A DNA stretch of 64,000 bases. It comes from Paragyromitra xinjiangensis (taxonomy: Eukaryota > Ascomycota > Pezizomycetes > Pezizales > Discinaceae). Below are positions 46,897-58,401 of this stretch, in pieces; the stretch's first letter is position 1, and every line of letters starts with the position of its first letter. A program made the translations under genes and the position numbers. The notes below the pieces were generated by a model. That model did no database searches. It worked only from the letters and a program-made list of their open reading frames with translations, and had not been told where the DNA came from. The stretch spans positions 2,294,001 to 2,358,000 of the forward strand of contig JBCAMK010000003.1 of NCBI GenBank assembly GCA_038503065.1, given 5' to 3'.

Positions 46897-49283
46897 CGTA
46901 GAAAACGGTAGCTTAGAGTAGTTGAATTAAGTTTTGTAGGTGATCATAACAAGAGCAAGAGGAAATTATGTGATAACTCTAGCCAAAGTGATCGTACTTC
47001 CAGAGACTGAAATGTTCTAGAGAATGACAAGACCCTGGCTAGAGATGTTATTTGAGGGGAATCGAAGGGGTTTAAAAGTCAGCTGCGTTCTGTGGCTTGC
47101 CAACTCAGAGAATCTTGCCAACTCTCGAACGGAAGCAGACATCATCGTAGACGACTGACCTATGGATCTTATAAGTACTAAGTACTACGATCTCACCTTC
47201 CAGAACAATGTTCGGAGGAATCAATAGCAAAAAAGGGTAGAAAAAGCCGTCTGCCATGAGAGCTGGGGTTGGCCTACGCGGAGAAAGGGTCTTGTGGTTT
47301 ATGAGGCGCACATACTTAGATGGTGGGATGAAATGCTACTACTAGGCAGAGGAAAATCAGGGAGCGAGCAGATGGGGTCCGGGGAGGTGCAGCACGCGAT
47401 GGCTCCAAAAAAGGAAGACATATCAATTGAGAAGCGATAGGGACAGTATGCGGAGAGTGTGCACGAAGCGCAGCCGCAAAACCCATTTGGAGAAGCATCA
47501 GATATTCTCGATCATATCTATGCCTAGCTACTATTGCGCAAATCTTACCAGCGATGGGCGTGCAATAACGCCATGCAGTAAAGATCGATCTCTACGATTC
47601 GCCAACGTCACAAACCTCAGGTAAGAGGTATATAAAGATCTAATATAGCCATTATTCAAAAAGGGTTGGCGTGGAAGCAAGTTAGTAGGATTGATTGAAG
47701 CTCGTTGTTCCCAGACTGATGGGCGCACATCGATCAACTGAAAAGCCCTTGCCGTAGATCTCAGTCAGTGCAACAGCAGTGTTTTTCTGGGATGCACGTG
47801 CTGCATGCTGGTATTTCCTTACCTCAGAGAACAAAGAACCCCACCTAGCGGCGGGAATCAGCAGCGTGGCTCGGCCTCACATTTATAAACCTCGTGGGAT
47901 TGGAACCGTGCAAACGGATCCAGCCGTTCCATTTGGCGGACGATATGCAGGAGAGCGTCCTTCTTCAGGCTTCACGGGTACCTTCTTCCTACAATCCTGT
48001 CAAGCTGGTGTGGGTCCTGTACAGCGGCATTTCAAGTTTAAGGAATTGCGACTGCCCGTGTAATTCCTCTAAAGCGGTAACGCTAATTATTGTCCTAAAT
48101 CGCCGGTGAGCTCGCTATTACATGTACTTATACATATGATTTCTAGCATATCTAGGGTTTTGCCTTTCCTATCCTAAAAGAAGGGAAAAAACCAAGACAT
48201 GAGAAAACCCTCAAGTTTCGCTAAACCAATTCGTAGAACTAACAAATTGACTTCGAAGGTCGAAGGTTGTAATCTTTGCACAATTTCTGAAAACATACTA
48301 GGGAATTGCGGAGCTCCAATCCGGGGGGAGGGCAGGGGATGGCTTTTATGACTCGGCTGCAAGCTTAAATTGAGGCTGCATGGCCAAATATTAAGAGAAC
48401 AGACCAGGGGATATGGGACATTGAGAAGGGAAAAGGCCTACATACAAGGATGTTTTTTCTGGGCTTGAGGTAAGATCTTTCCTGGCCAACGAGCTTCTTC
48501 CTCACTGAGTTTTAAGTCTCACCATCACCAAAGTGGAAATAGATAAGACTGCAGGAAATTTAATGTGAGCTGTCGTGTTATTACACCTTAAGTGCTAGTG
48601 ATTTTGGTCCTCCACACACTAGCTAATCCGCTTTGGTAACGGTAAGGCTTCAAAGCCCAGGGAGAAGGGAAATCGTTGAGGAAGGAAAGATACCCCACAC
48701 TATAATAGTGCTTCTGGGACCCAATGATTGTGGCCGTTCTCCCCTGAACGTGTAACCTCATGGTTTCCGCGTGGGCCTTATGGCCGCCGTACGTACGGCC
48801 TAAATTGAAACAAATCTGTGTGCTTAATTAAGCTCGGCCCGACACTGGCCCAAACTAGGACATCATAGGAAGAAACTGCGAGGTCTAGCACGCGCGCCAT
48901 AAATCGAAAAGTGGCAAGCAGGCCGACAAACAGGCCGACAAACCTGGACTAGGTAATGCGTAACGAAGTACGATAACTTTTCCTTTGCTAGCAGAGCATT
49001 ATCACATAAGGTCTTGATCCAAATTCTCAACTATCAACAACACTGATAGCAAATTCACCTACAATTGGTTGGTTGTGAGAGTTTCACTACGAAGCTGAAG
49101 AACGACGGAAGAGGGAATTGCACGCAATTTTTTGCTACCCCCCATATAAAAGAAATTTTATACACACCTTAACGTTAGTGTTAAAAAGGCCCAGTATCAC
49201 CAACTCCTTTTCGCGGATAATATCCATGTGTATTATACTTCATGTAAGCGATGTAAATGTAACGTACTTTTTGCTCGATATCT
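46897..49283. other. Gene-poor stretch upstream of the forkhead gene
   Basis: About 2.4 kb. The 46897-47100 part must hold the forkhead promoter. Frames of 60-94 codons (for example 47779-48063) match nothing. A perfect 12-bp tandem duplication lies at 48919-48942. No RNA gene was found. Confidence 0.4.
48919..48942. repeat. Perfect 12-bp tandem duplication
   Basis: CAGGCCGACAAA occurs twice without a gap, inside a noncoding stretch. Such short duplications arise by replication slippage or as target-site-like scars; nothing here distinguishes the two. Confidence 0.85.
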
Positions 49284-49799
49284 TCAATAAATCTGCCTCC
49301 TAATCTCCCGATCGAGATACTCCATATTTGTAGCCCCGTCAATGCTATATGTTGAGGTTAGTATTGGTAGGCCACCAGATGAATGCAGGACCATACGCTT
49401 CGACGTTTTTGTTGAAAATGGAGTATGCACTCTTCTCCCCATCTTCCCTTTTCCCAGTGTTCGCGTAACACATCCACAAAATGCCTGTGCATCGCCAACA
49501 TTCATTAGTCGACTGTCAACTCCTAAGCGCGTAAAGGTGTTAAGAATTAGATAGGAATGAAAGTTAGACGAACCTATGCAGAACATGAACTGCCCATACC
49601 CGAAAATTGCAGCAGCAACTTGGAGAAGCAGATACAAATGGAACTGCCGGGATGTGCGAAGGGAAGTTACCGCCCGCTGGAAAAGGTGTGCGGGTGATCG
49701 ATCTTCTAGGTCTTTCTTGTAGCCAGCAAGATCAAGATCTGCTTTTTTGATGTGGTATGGCTTTTTCAATCGTTTCGATTTATTTTGTTCCTTCTGCAT
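49284..49799 (-). CDS. Doubtful hypothetical protein
   Basis: A minus-strand frame of 206 codons is open from 49904; the ATG at 49799 (MQKEQNKSKRLKKPYHIKK) is the more likely start, giving 171 residues. A hydrophobic segment FHLYLLLQVAAAIFGYGQFMF could be a membrane helix. A possible 51-nt in-frame intron (donor GTTCGT after ATAG, acceptor CGCTTAG) lies inside; removing it would leave a continuous 154-residue protein. No family is recognised. The upstream minus-strand region to 50284 has further coding-like fragments broken by stops, so this could be the 3' part of a longer spliced or decayed gene. The sequence alone does not settle it. Confidence 0.3.
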   Translation of the reverse strand: MQKEQNKSKRLKKPYHIKKADLDLAGYKKDLEDRSPAHLFQRAVTSLRTSRQFHLYLLLQVAAAIFGYGQFMFCIGSSNFHSYLILNTFTRLGVDSRLMNVGDAQAFCGCVTRTLGKGKMGRRVHTPFSTKTSKRMVLHSSGGLPILTSTYSIDGATNMEYLDREIRRQIY

Positions 49800-50892
49800 C
49801 GCGTGGTTCCTAGAAGTAGGGCAGTGTAAGGGATGGTGGCAAGGTGAGGTTAAAATAAGCAACACGTCAAAGCGAGTGATGACTAACTCTGTAACAGTTT
49901 TCATGGGCTGTCACTCGGCCACTTTTTGTTTTCGTGGTGAGACATTTTATTCATTTCCTCAAGGAGTTCAATTGATGAGACATTTGCAGCATACATGTGC
50001 ATATCAATCGAGGTCGATACCCCCGGCAACACTCTTGTCGAAAGAAGACGGCTGCTGGCACTCTTGGGAAATGCTGTTCTTTTCTTTTTCCTAGCCCTAG
50101 GTCGAATGCAAGCAGGCGAAACTCTTTTAATTTTTTTAAAGTTCCTCGTGTATAATACCATCCCATCAACACTTCCCGCTCAAGTGACAGCGAACACGAC
50201 ATATCCATATCAGCGTTCATCCGAAAGCTCCTCCCATAACCTGTTGGTGCCCTTCAATCCAATCTTTCTCGGCAGATTCCACATTGCGAGGTAAGAGGGT
50301 TTCCTGCATAAATTTCTCTCGGCTTCGTTCATCTACTAAAAAGGGGATCTGGAATTTATAGAATCGTTTCTGATCTAGAATTCTGTGCCGGTCACCTTCC
50401 CCTAGGCATGTTGCAAGACACGTAGAGATTTCCTGGGAGTATAGTCACTCCAAAGTACCTCTGCTGATACAATGCAATACCCTACGGGAACGTTGTTCAT
50501 TGTGTTGATCGAATACAATTTTGCCAACAAATCGGCTCACAACCTGCAGTACTCCTCACGTGTGATTCTACACAGCTTTCTTGAGGTGTGTCGGGATAGA
50601 ATGCATGTTACCTGAACGGCTATAAACGTTTTTTCCCCTGCTACTTCTCTGCTACTTCTCTCTAGCCTGCATAAACCTAGAGCGCACACCACATCATTAA
50701 TTCCCTCAAAATACCTGCGGTCTTGCTAAAATCTGTAGCGTCAAGTTTTTTCTCGCCTATCCTTTTCTTCTCTTGTGCTAATTACACTTCAGAGAGACCA
50801 GCTTCTGCCGCTGCACTAGCCATCCCCATATTCGACACCTTGGTTTTCTTGGTTTTTGTTGCTGCACATAACCGTCAGAAAAACCACCAAAG
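49800..50892. other. Stretch between two uncertain genes
   Basis: About 1.1 kb. On the minus strand, an ATG at 50284 opens 25 codons (MWNLPRKIGLKGTNRLWEEL) that then stop, and the same frame reopens at 50161; this could be remnants of a gene upstream of 49799. On the plus strand, TATAAAC at 50621 and the C/T-rich sequence after it look like the promoter and leader of the gene at 50893. Confidence 0.35.
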
Positions 50893-51642
50893 ATGTGTCA
50901 GTTCGATGTTTCCCAATATCTTTATCCTTGCCATACTTTTGTCTATCGTCTCATTCACCAATGTCGGCAGGTCGTTCCACATTGCAGGAAGATCACCCTA
51001 CGGCAAAGACACGTTAGGAAAGAGGGGCCATGCAAACACCCGCGGGTCTGCGATTGGTGCCAATCTGCAGATGGCCTGGGCAAAGATGCTGTCATGAAGT
51101 TCTGGAATGAGGCAAAATCCACATTTCTAACTTTACCTATGGAAGTTCCGGCCTTGCCAGAGCCGGAGGCAAATTTTGTGGAATACGACGGAACAACATA
51201 TTATGTCTCGCCTTCTGAGTTTCAGCATCGTATATTGCCCAAAATTTCACAGAAACGGAATGCTGAAAGGGTCGTGCACGATAACAAGGCAGCGAAACGG
51301 AATGGCACTAATTCACCAGTAATAGTTGTAACCCCAGATTGGAGAGAATCCCCGGAGAAACCAGTCGCAACTGTAGGGTCAGAAACAATTGTCGATACGG
51401 CAGACGAGCCAACCCAGGTGAACAATCCACTAATTCTCGAGCCCACGGTTACCGGTTGTAGAAAAATCAACACAAAAACCAGTGATGAGAACAAGCTAGA
51501 AGCATATTATCCCATTCTGTCACCAGGCCCTCTACCCCAGAACGACTTTCTTCCGTTTAGAAAGCAGTCGATTTGCGGGTGGAAATTTCAAGAAGAGATT
51601 GATCCGAAGGGGAGATTTATGGTCGCTGTCAATTACCGTTAG
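50893..51642 (+). CDS. Cys/His-rich N-terminal protein, unknown family
   Basis: A single-exon frame of 249 residues. The first 60 residues carry regularly spaced Cys and His: MCQFDVSQYLYPCHTFVYRL, HQCRQVVPHC, then a basic stretch ending in PCKHPRVCDWCQ. This is the layout of a small fungal zinc-binding module with an initial MC, a C-H pair, then C, C, C-x-H and C-x2-C. The rest is Pro/Thr-rich and probably disordered, apart from a more ordered FVEYDGTTYYVSPSEFQHRI near residue 95 and a C-terminal ICGWKFQEEIDPKGRFMVAV. Single-exon structure, length and non-random composition support a real gene. TATAAAC lies 266 bp upstream. I know of similar short N-terminal Cys patterns in uncharacterised ascomycete proteins but cannot give a function. 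Confidence 0.6.
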   Translation: MCQFDVSQYLYPCHTFVYRLIHQCRQVVPHCRKITLRQRHVRKEGPCKHPRVCDWCQSADGLGKDAVMKFWNEAKSTFLTLPMEVPALPEPEANFVEYDGTTYYVSPSEFQHRILPKISQKRNAERVVHDNKAAKRNGTNSPVIVVTPDWRESPEKPVATVGSETIVDTADEPTQVNNPLILEPTVTGCRKINTKTSDENKLEAYYPILSPGPLPQNDFLPFRKQSICGWKFQEEIDPKGRFMVAVNYR

Positions 51643-54600
51643 AGCATACAGCAACTCTAAGAGAGTCTCGTACCACGGCCTAGTTTTACTTATCCCGAGA
51701 GTTCCGTGTTTGGAAGATATTGTTACCCTATATATCAGCAGATACGCTATTATTTATAGGGTATGACGTGGCAAAATCCTGCTGTTTTTAATAATGAGAC
51801 GAAAAAATTAAAACCCAGATAAAAACTACGAAGGTGCGGTGCATGTAGTAACCGGCCCTGAACTAGAAACTTAGGATAGGCAGGCAAAACATGACTCATG
51901 TAGTTATGCAGCAATAGCTTAATTCCAAAAGAAAGAAAAAATTAAACCGAAAAGGCCCTATGAACAGTCCCCTGGAAAAGTAGATGATGATGCCAGAATC
52001 CCCCTACAACCACAGCCCCTACCCTCTTCCTAAAGTTAATTTGGGAGAAAGAACCCCTGTGTTAATAATCATTGTGCTTTCATGCAGGTTACAACACGTT
52101 TTGTAGTTTGGGTGAGTCAAAAGCGGGAAATTCAAAAGGAAGTCGTAGTGTCATCCCCCCCTTTCCTAATCATAATTTCATTGATTTCTGGGTACAAGAA
52201 TATCGCATATAACAACATTTATGGTGTGAACAAAACCCAAGTAGTGTCATTCCACACACTTCGCAAAACTATATAGCAACTCTAAAAATAGTCATAGCCC
52301 TCCCATTATTATATACCCCACAACTATGATATCATCCTAGAAATACCGAGAGAAGATTTGTAGCAACTAGAACCGGGTGATGTTAAGTGGTTTATTTATC
52401 TCTCGCCTACCAGAACTAGGTGCTGCTTACACCTGAAGGCTGTCTCATTTCAGTATAGGCATTGCAATTGGCCCGGGATGAAAGTTAAAACGGAAAGAAC
52501 ATTCTTCTACCTGAACTATCTAGACATACTTACGTCTTTGTGCCCTCGGGGAAGTGAAGAGGCGAAAGATGTAACGAGACGCGCGTTTTGATAACTCTCA
52601 CTAAGTCGTGGTCTAGCAACCTTGGCTAGGCGGAAAGTTACGTTCTAACTGCTCTAAATGCAGCAAAACCATAGGTGCGACCCGAAAATTTTCCTCTTGC
52701 GAAGTAACTATAACTGATAATTAATATCCTATGCTGCCTTGGAACTATTTTGCGGCACACCACTGGCGCATCTTGATCACCGAATCTCACTCGCATATAA
52801 TCTTGGAACATAAAATTTGGCTGGGTTAATTACCTACAACACAATAACATATTATAGATAACGCGAACATTATACGAGTCAGGAGCTTATGGCTAAAAGT
52901 ACGATAACCGCTGCGTCAACATTACATATATGCACACCCCTAATTAAGAGTCATGCTCCAAGGAGCGAAACGCAAGAAGAAAAATAACTGAGCATCACTG
53001 ATTAAAGTATCGGCGATACCAAAGGTCGTATAGTAGATTAACCAGGTAAGTAGGATCATTGCATCACACAGTGAAGCCGGCGGCGCGCCCTGCCCTTTCT
53101 TCATTCACTAATGAAACTTGTCATTAAGCTATGGCGATCTACGTATAAATACCCTGTTGCTAATTTCACTTCATATTCTCTTCATGAAACACATGCTCCC
53201 CGCCACAGTTTTCAAACCACCCAAAGCTCCAAGTACCGAAACAACAGATTCAGCAACCCCATCAGCCATATCCTTATGCATCAGTACTTTACTCATTATT
53301 CAAACCCCAATCCGCCTCATAACTCCTTATCTTCGCATCCTCCTTGTATTCTCCTCCTTCCCCTAAGCACTCTCCATTTTCTCAATATACCTGAGACACC
53401 CTCTTTCACACGCAACAATCTGACACTCACAGTGAGCTCAGTAGTGAACTAAACGTTATTTTCGGTAGCCAATGGCATTTAATTTGATGGATCCATCAGA
53501 CCATCAAGATAGCAATGAGCACCAATATTTCCTAGTTAGTTAAGCAGATATTAGAACAAGTAAAACATGTATGAGATAAAAGTGAAGTTTGGGGTGAAAG
53601 ATAACGACAATGCAAGATTCCGAAAGGCCAAAGCAAGAAGGGAGAAATGGTAGTATTGAAACGAGGGATTCTGACACTGGTAGGTATAGTATTGATAGAA
53701 AGCAATACCGGTGGTCACTAAGCTAGGGAAAATTGACCGCTGGGATACATGTAGTAGCGAGGTTAGTGCCGTAAGTACCACCCGGTTAGGATACATGTAC
53801 TCGCACAGGGTGTTAAAAATCGGAAAACGTGCACGGTCTTTGCCATACAAATTCGTATGAGAGCAGGGATTAAAGCTCTCCGATTTTTACAACCATCCCC
53901 GAGTATAAGTGATCTTAAACCACATGCACACGTGCTGTGACGATGTGTGCCGATGGCATACATAAAACGGAAACTTAGGGTGAGCTCTATTCACCTTGGG
54001 CAAAATTTTAGCATGTCAATCCGAGGATGCCCATATCCCCCATTTTTGCTATATCGCCTCAGGTTCTTAACCAAACCGAGGGTTCCCCGTCCACCTACCA
54101 CTAAAAACAGCCTTTGGAACAAGACCAAAGCAGGCGTGATAAGATCAGTTAGGTAACGATATATCTTCTTACAAGGATAGTGTCCTCATCCCGGACTGTT
54201 CTAGCGCTTTCAGCAAATCAGCCGAAAGAAACCCCTCCGAATAATAAACACCACGAAGCTGAAGTCAGTCTCTCTAAGACTGCTAGGATTCGCCATCAAA
54301 TATTTGGCACGTATCAGAACAATAGGGACCTAATAACTACGCTCAGTTCACTAAGTCACAGACGTACCAAAACCATATGCTACTCCATCCCCACTTCTAA
54401 GCTCTAATCTCTCAGCCCATCTCCTAAATCAAAAGTAATATAACCTGTCACCATAAGCCGTCTAGGGAAAGGTAGGACTAACAAATTAATTTATCTTGGC
54501 ACGACAATTACAGATATTAATTGTGTCCCTTATAGACTTTAGCAATTTTAATCCAGTACCAAGATAAACCTCGGGATGAACGTTAAACCGTTGCACTCTT

Positions 54601-55332
54601 ATGATGATAGGTTGACACGCAAATAGCTACGCAGTTGTGTCGTGGCGTACAACACCCCAATAAGAAACGGTAACCAGAGACAAGGGTACCAACACGAGAC
54701 ATCACTCGGCGTTCCCCGCCAATGATAGCGTTTCTTAGAACCTGGACCGCATTCGAAATATACCCTAGTAGATTCACTAAGCGTAGTTAATTTTAGAGAG
54801 GTTCTTTAAGATAATTTACTCATCACTTTTCGCCTGAAATTATCACCTCCCGTCAAGGAGGTTTAATATCCATAAAAGATAATAACAGACAAAGCACGCA
54901 GCAGCGGGCACACAATGCACTAAACACACAAAACCACTCGCTCAACAATAATCAAATCAACATCCCATCCCAATAAAACATCGATGCGGAATCGATAGAG
55001 ACAAGGAGACTCAATAACGACGTCACGTCAGCACCCACCAGCATATAACACAAGAAAAAAAAACAGGCCCAGACAAAGACAATCGCGGCGTAGAACTAGA
55101 GATTAAAGAAAATGCTATGATTTAATTTGGGAGCAATGTAAAAGGAAAATTGCTGATCGCAATACAAAAATGAACAAGTGAAAGAGAAAAAGACGCTAGT
55201 AAAAATTCACAACCCAATCATCCGCTAATAATAAGAAACCTTTTAACGAGACCAGAGAGGGAGACAAGAAAGAAAAAAACCCATACCCAAACCCCCGATA
55301 CCAAAACACAACCCATTTATAGTCCCAGTAAT
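51643..55332. other. Gene-poor stretch, 3.7 kb
   Basis: Frames do not exceed 113 codons (53111-53452), and none is recognisable. The 52.3-53.1 kb part is AT-rich and almost free of frames above 60 codons. The last 400 bp (54900-55330) are A-rich on the plus strand and probably the 3' untranslated region of the minus-strand CRH gene. No mobile-element or RNA signature was seen. Confidence 0.4.
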
Positions 55333-56833
55333 TTACAAGACGATAACGCCAACAACTGCGATGATGATCGCCAGCATGCTCCCCTTCAGGATTCTCTGGC
55401 CAGCGGCCTCTGATGTTTCCTGAATGTTGCCTTGAACGAACCCTCCTGAGCTAGTGCTGGAGTCGGCGGAGTCAGTGGAAGAAGAGGAGGAGGTGCTCGA
55501 GTCGGAGGAGGTAGACGAAGAGTCGTCGCCCCTCAGCCCGTTCGCGCCAGTACCCGCACCGGTAAGACCGGGGATAGTGGCGATATCGGAAGCACTTGCG
55601 ACAGATCCGCTAGCGGTGCCAGTGGCAGATGACTTAGGCACATCAGCAGTCATGTTGGTTCCAGTGCCCAGAAAACTCTTGAGAACAGTGCCCTCGTCAG
55701 TCATAACGACATTCGACTCGAGACCAGCAGCGTCATTATAGATGTAAGAAACTGAGCCAGCACCCTCCTTCTTCGCATCTGATGGGGGGTCGTAGCATTC
55801 AATCTTGACTTCTTTGAAGGTAGCATAGTAGTAGCCGTTGTCCTTGATGTCCTGAGAGTTCCAATCAATTTCACCACCAGCCCAGGCGATAGTACCAGGG
55901 GCGTTGGTTGAAAGACCACCAGGCCAGATAGAGAGTTGAACGCGCGCAGGAGTCTGGGGGTAGTTGTAGCAGTTGCAGGTTGAGTTCCAGGTGTCGGATT
56001 TCTTGAGGACACGCCCGACTTGGCCGTCGACAGACCAGGTAACAGTATCCGGGGTCCAATCAATTTCGTAGGTATGGTAGTTGCTATAAGTATCCTGTGC
56101 CAAAGTGATATTACCACCATTTTGATCTATAATAATCAGAAATTAATTTTCGTTCTCATAAACACTGGTATAGCTACTAATTTATTCTGCAGGAAAGACT
56201 TACAGTTGGGGACACCCTGCCAGTAGAAATTGGTCTGCGCAGTGTTCAACTCGACACCAACCCACTCGTAATCAATTTCATCCTTCATGTCGCTCAACAA
56301 GATAAAAGCCGAAACAACACCCTTTCCTCTGCTGGTCTTGAGTGTAGCCGAGATCTTTCCATACCACACGTAAACACTGCTAGCAAGAACGGTACCAACA
56401 GTGCTCGGGGCCATGGTCAACAGCAAGTTGTTGTCATAAATTGTCGGCTCTCCATCAGCAACCCAGTCGGCCTTCGCAGAGTTTCCAAGGTATTTCGTCT
56501 TATCAGCGATCCGGTCGAGGTTTGAGAAAGTACTGTCGATGTTCCTACACATGGGCGCTGGTACGCAAGAGTCGACGGTAGCCGAGTGTTTGGGGTCGCA
56601 ACCACCAAGACAGTAAGCTCCTACTCCACAAACACCATATTCTGTAATAATTAATTATTAGTTCATAATATCCTTAGAATGTTTCCCTCGAGGAAGTCGA
56701 ACGTACGGGAGCAACAAGGCTTATCGGAAGGACAGCTCCCAAGGCCAGCACCGCATTCAGCGGTAATTTGTGCATACGTAATGGTGCCGAGCAGAGCGGC
56801 ACCGATCATAAGAGTATTGAATAATTGAACCAT
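55333..56833 (-). CDS. CRH/UTR2-like: GPI-type chitin-glucan crosslinking transglycosylase, CRH family (GH16 with CBM18)
   Basis: Three exons on the minus strand, 56833-56707, 56641-56204 and 56126-55333, give 452 residues. CRH enzymes join chitin chains to beta-1,3- and beta-1,6-glucan in the cell wall. A signal peptide (MVQLFNTLMIGAALLGTITYA) leads into an eight-Cys CBM18 chitin-binding module (ECGAGLGSCPSDKPCC to CLGGCDPKHSATVDSC, about residues 26-68). The GH16 catalytic core follows with the intact DEIDYE motif at 163-168, where Glu164 is the nucleophile and Glu168 the acid/base. The pattern NYHTYEIDWTPDTVTWSVDG is the family's sugar-binding part. A Ser/Thr-rich stalk and the hydrophobic tail MLAIIIAVVGVIVL are as expected for a GPI anchor. 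Presence of CBM18 makes it Utr2-like rather than Crh1-like. Intron 1 cuts the CBM18. Confidence 0.95.
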
Positions 56834-58146
56834 TGTCGTCGTTTTTCTTTTTCAAGGAGCGCAGAAATTACGAGGATGTTGAAGAGTAAAGAATTAAAGA
56901 AACAGAAAAACGACAGAGGTACAGTGAGCGAACGAGGGTGGCTCCACTGAAAGCAAGAAGGTCACCGTGTAATGGCGAGGACGAAGGAAGGGGCTGAAGG
57001 ATCGATGGGGAAACGAGAAGGGAATGTAGACTCTGGAAGAATACACCCAAATGCAGCCACTTCTTATGGGAAAGGAAAAATGACCGCACACACTTTCCGG
57101 AATAAGGGGTGCGCGGGGAAACGATATGCTTCTTCCTTACAACGAGAGTGAAAGTCACAAAGTAGCAGGGGTTTGTTTTAAACGAAATAGTAGCTACTGC
57201 TGGCTTGTGATATCCCCGTTTCTTCCTTTTCTCTCTTTCCTTCAAACTTCTTCCTTGTGAACGAGTGAACAAGAAAGAGATAATGAGCGAAAAGAAAGAC
57301 GATGGCTGACGAAAAACCGTTGAATGAAAGTCGAAGAAGTGAGGAACGAAGGGGGAAAGTAAAAGAGCGAAAGAAGGAGGGAAGGGATGGATAAAAGAGA
57401 GGAAGGAAGGGGCAGAGGGGCAGCAGGTGAATGTACTCTCTAGACTCTAGTGCATGTGTGACCCAGACTCTTGAGCCAGGCCAAAAGAGAATCGTGATGC
57501 GAGGAGGTCCAGGAGAAGCAAGCCAAAAGAGCAAGCCCAGCGTGGAGAGACGCAGATACCCCCCATGCCCTGCAGCCATGTACCATCGATCCACAGACTG
57601 AAAAGGGACCGCTCTCATTGGTTGGTGGCAACTCGACCGTTCTTGTGTCGACCTGAGATACCCCAACAGCCAATGGGAAAACGACCTGCCCAACCCGGAT
57701 GAGGTTGGTCCCTCCTTCGCAGCTTTCCGGCACGCTGAATACCGATCTGACATGTCTTATGCAGCCGTTTTGTACGTTCCCACTATTCTTCGTTTCGAAA
57801 CTCGGCGCTTGAGTACTCCCTCGTTAATAATGTTGGTACATAATAGTACATGCATCCGAGAGGTCTTGTACCGTAAGCGCGACCTTTTCGCCCAGAAAAC
57901 TCCCGTATAACGGATAAAAACGAATAGACTTTGTACCAGGTTTGTATCTATGGCTAATCCTATGGCTAATCCCTAGACGCGGTTACACGAGCTTCCCAAT
58001 CCAAATCCTCATGACCCGTCGCCCAGTGCACAGCCTCGACCATTAGACGAAAAGGGATCGCTGCCGGTCTTCGAGAAAAGTTCGAGACTTGAAATGTCTT
58101 AGTGAATACTAAGTGTCGTCGAACTCCACCCGAGTCCCGGACCATG
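56834..58146. promoter_or_regulatory. Upstream region of the CRH gene
   Basis: On the minus strand, 56834-57420 is a pyrimidine-rich tract (C/T and TTCC repeats), typical of a strong fungal promoter and leader. Overlapping frames of 65-191 codons within it are products of composition. Beyond about 57760 the sequence is unremarkable. Confidence 0.45.
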
Positions 58147-58383
58147 TTATTTCCGAGCATTCAAACAGTCTTCTTTTTTTCCGGCTTCCTCAACTCCCTC
58201 AGACGTTCTAAATATGTCCCATAAAAGATAAATCCAAACCACGGCAGGTAGTTCCTTCAAATCGCGTTGATAAACCGAAAAGGTCCCTGCATCGTTTGAG
58301 GCCGCCACTTTACCCGCCTTGTTGCGGGACCCCGGACCCCCAGACCCGGAATTTGTTGCCAAGTTAACGCCTTGGAAGGTCAC
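58147..58383 (-). CDS. Doubtful small gene or 3' exon
   Basis: A minus-strand frame of 78 codons begins MTFQGVNLATNSGSGGPG and ends in EDCLNARK. It could extend to an acceptor at 58402 (GATTAG), and a donor TCT|GTGAGT at 58567-58566 lies at the end of a further 35-codon open stretch (HPGHAKLLVALKGARGAEIK) in matching phase, which would make a 165-nt intron. The segment FSVYQRDLKELPAVVWIYLLWDIF has an amphipathic, protein-like pattern. No start codon for the upstream exon is visible before a stop, and I recognise no family. It is therefore weak, but better than the surrounding frames. Confidence 0.25.
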   Translation of the reverse strand: MTFQGVNLATNSGSGGPGSRNKAGKVAASNDAGTFSVYQRDLKELPAVVWIYLLWDIFRTSEGVEEAGKKEDCLNARK

Positions 58384-58401
58384 AGATCTTCTCGGTAATG
58401 C

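Noticed and set aside
57178..57753. 191-codon minus-strand frame upstream of the CRH gene
   Set aside because: It consists largely of Leu/Ser/Phe codons from a C/T-rich promoter tract; a frame of this kind is expected there by composition.
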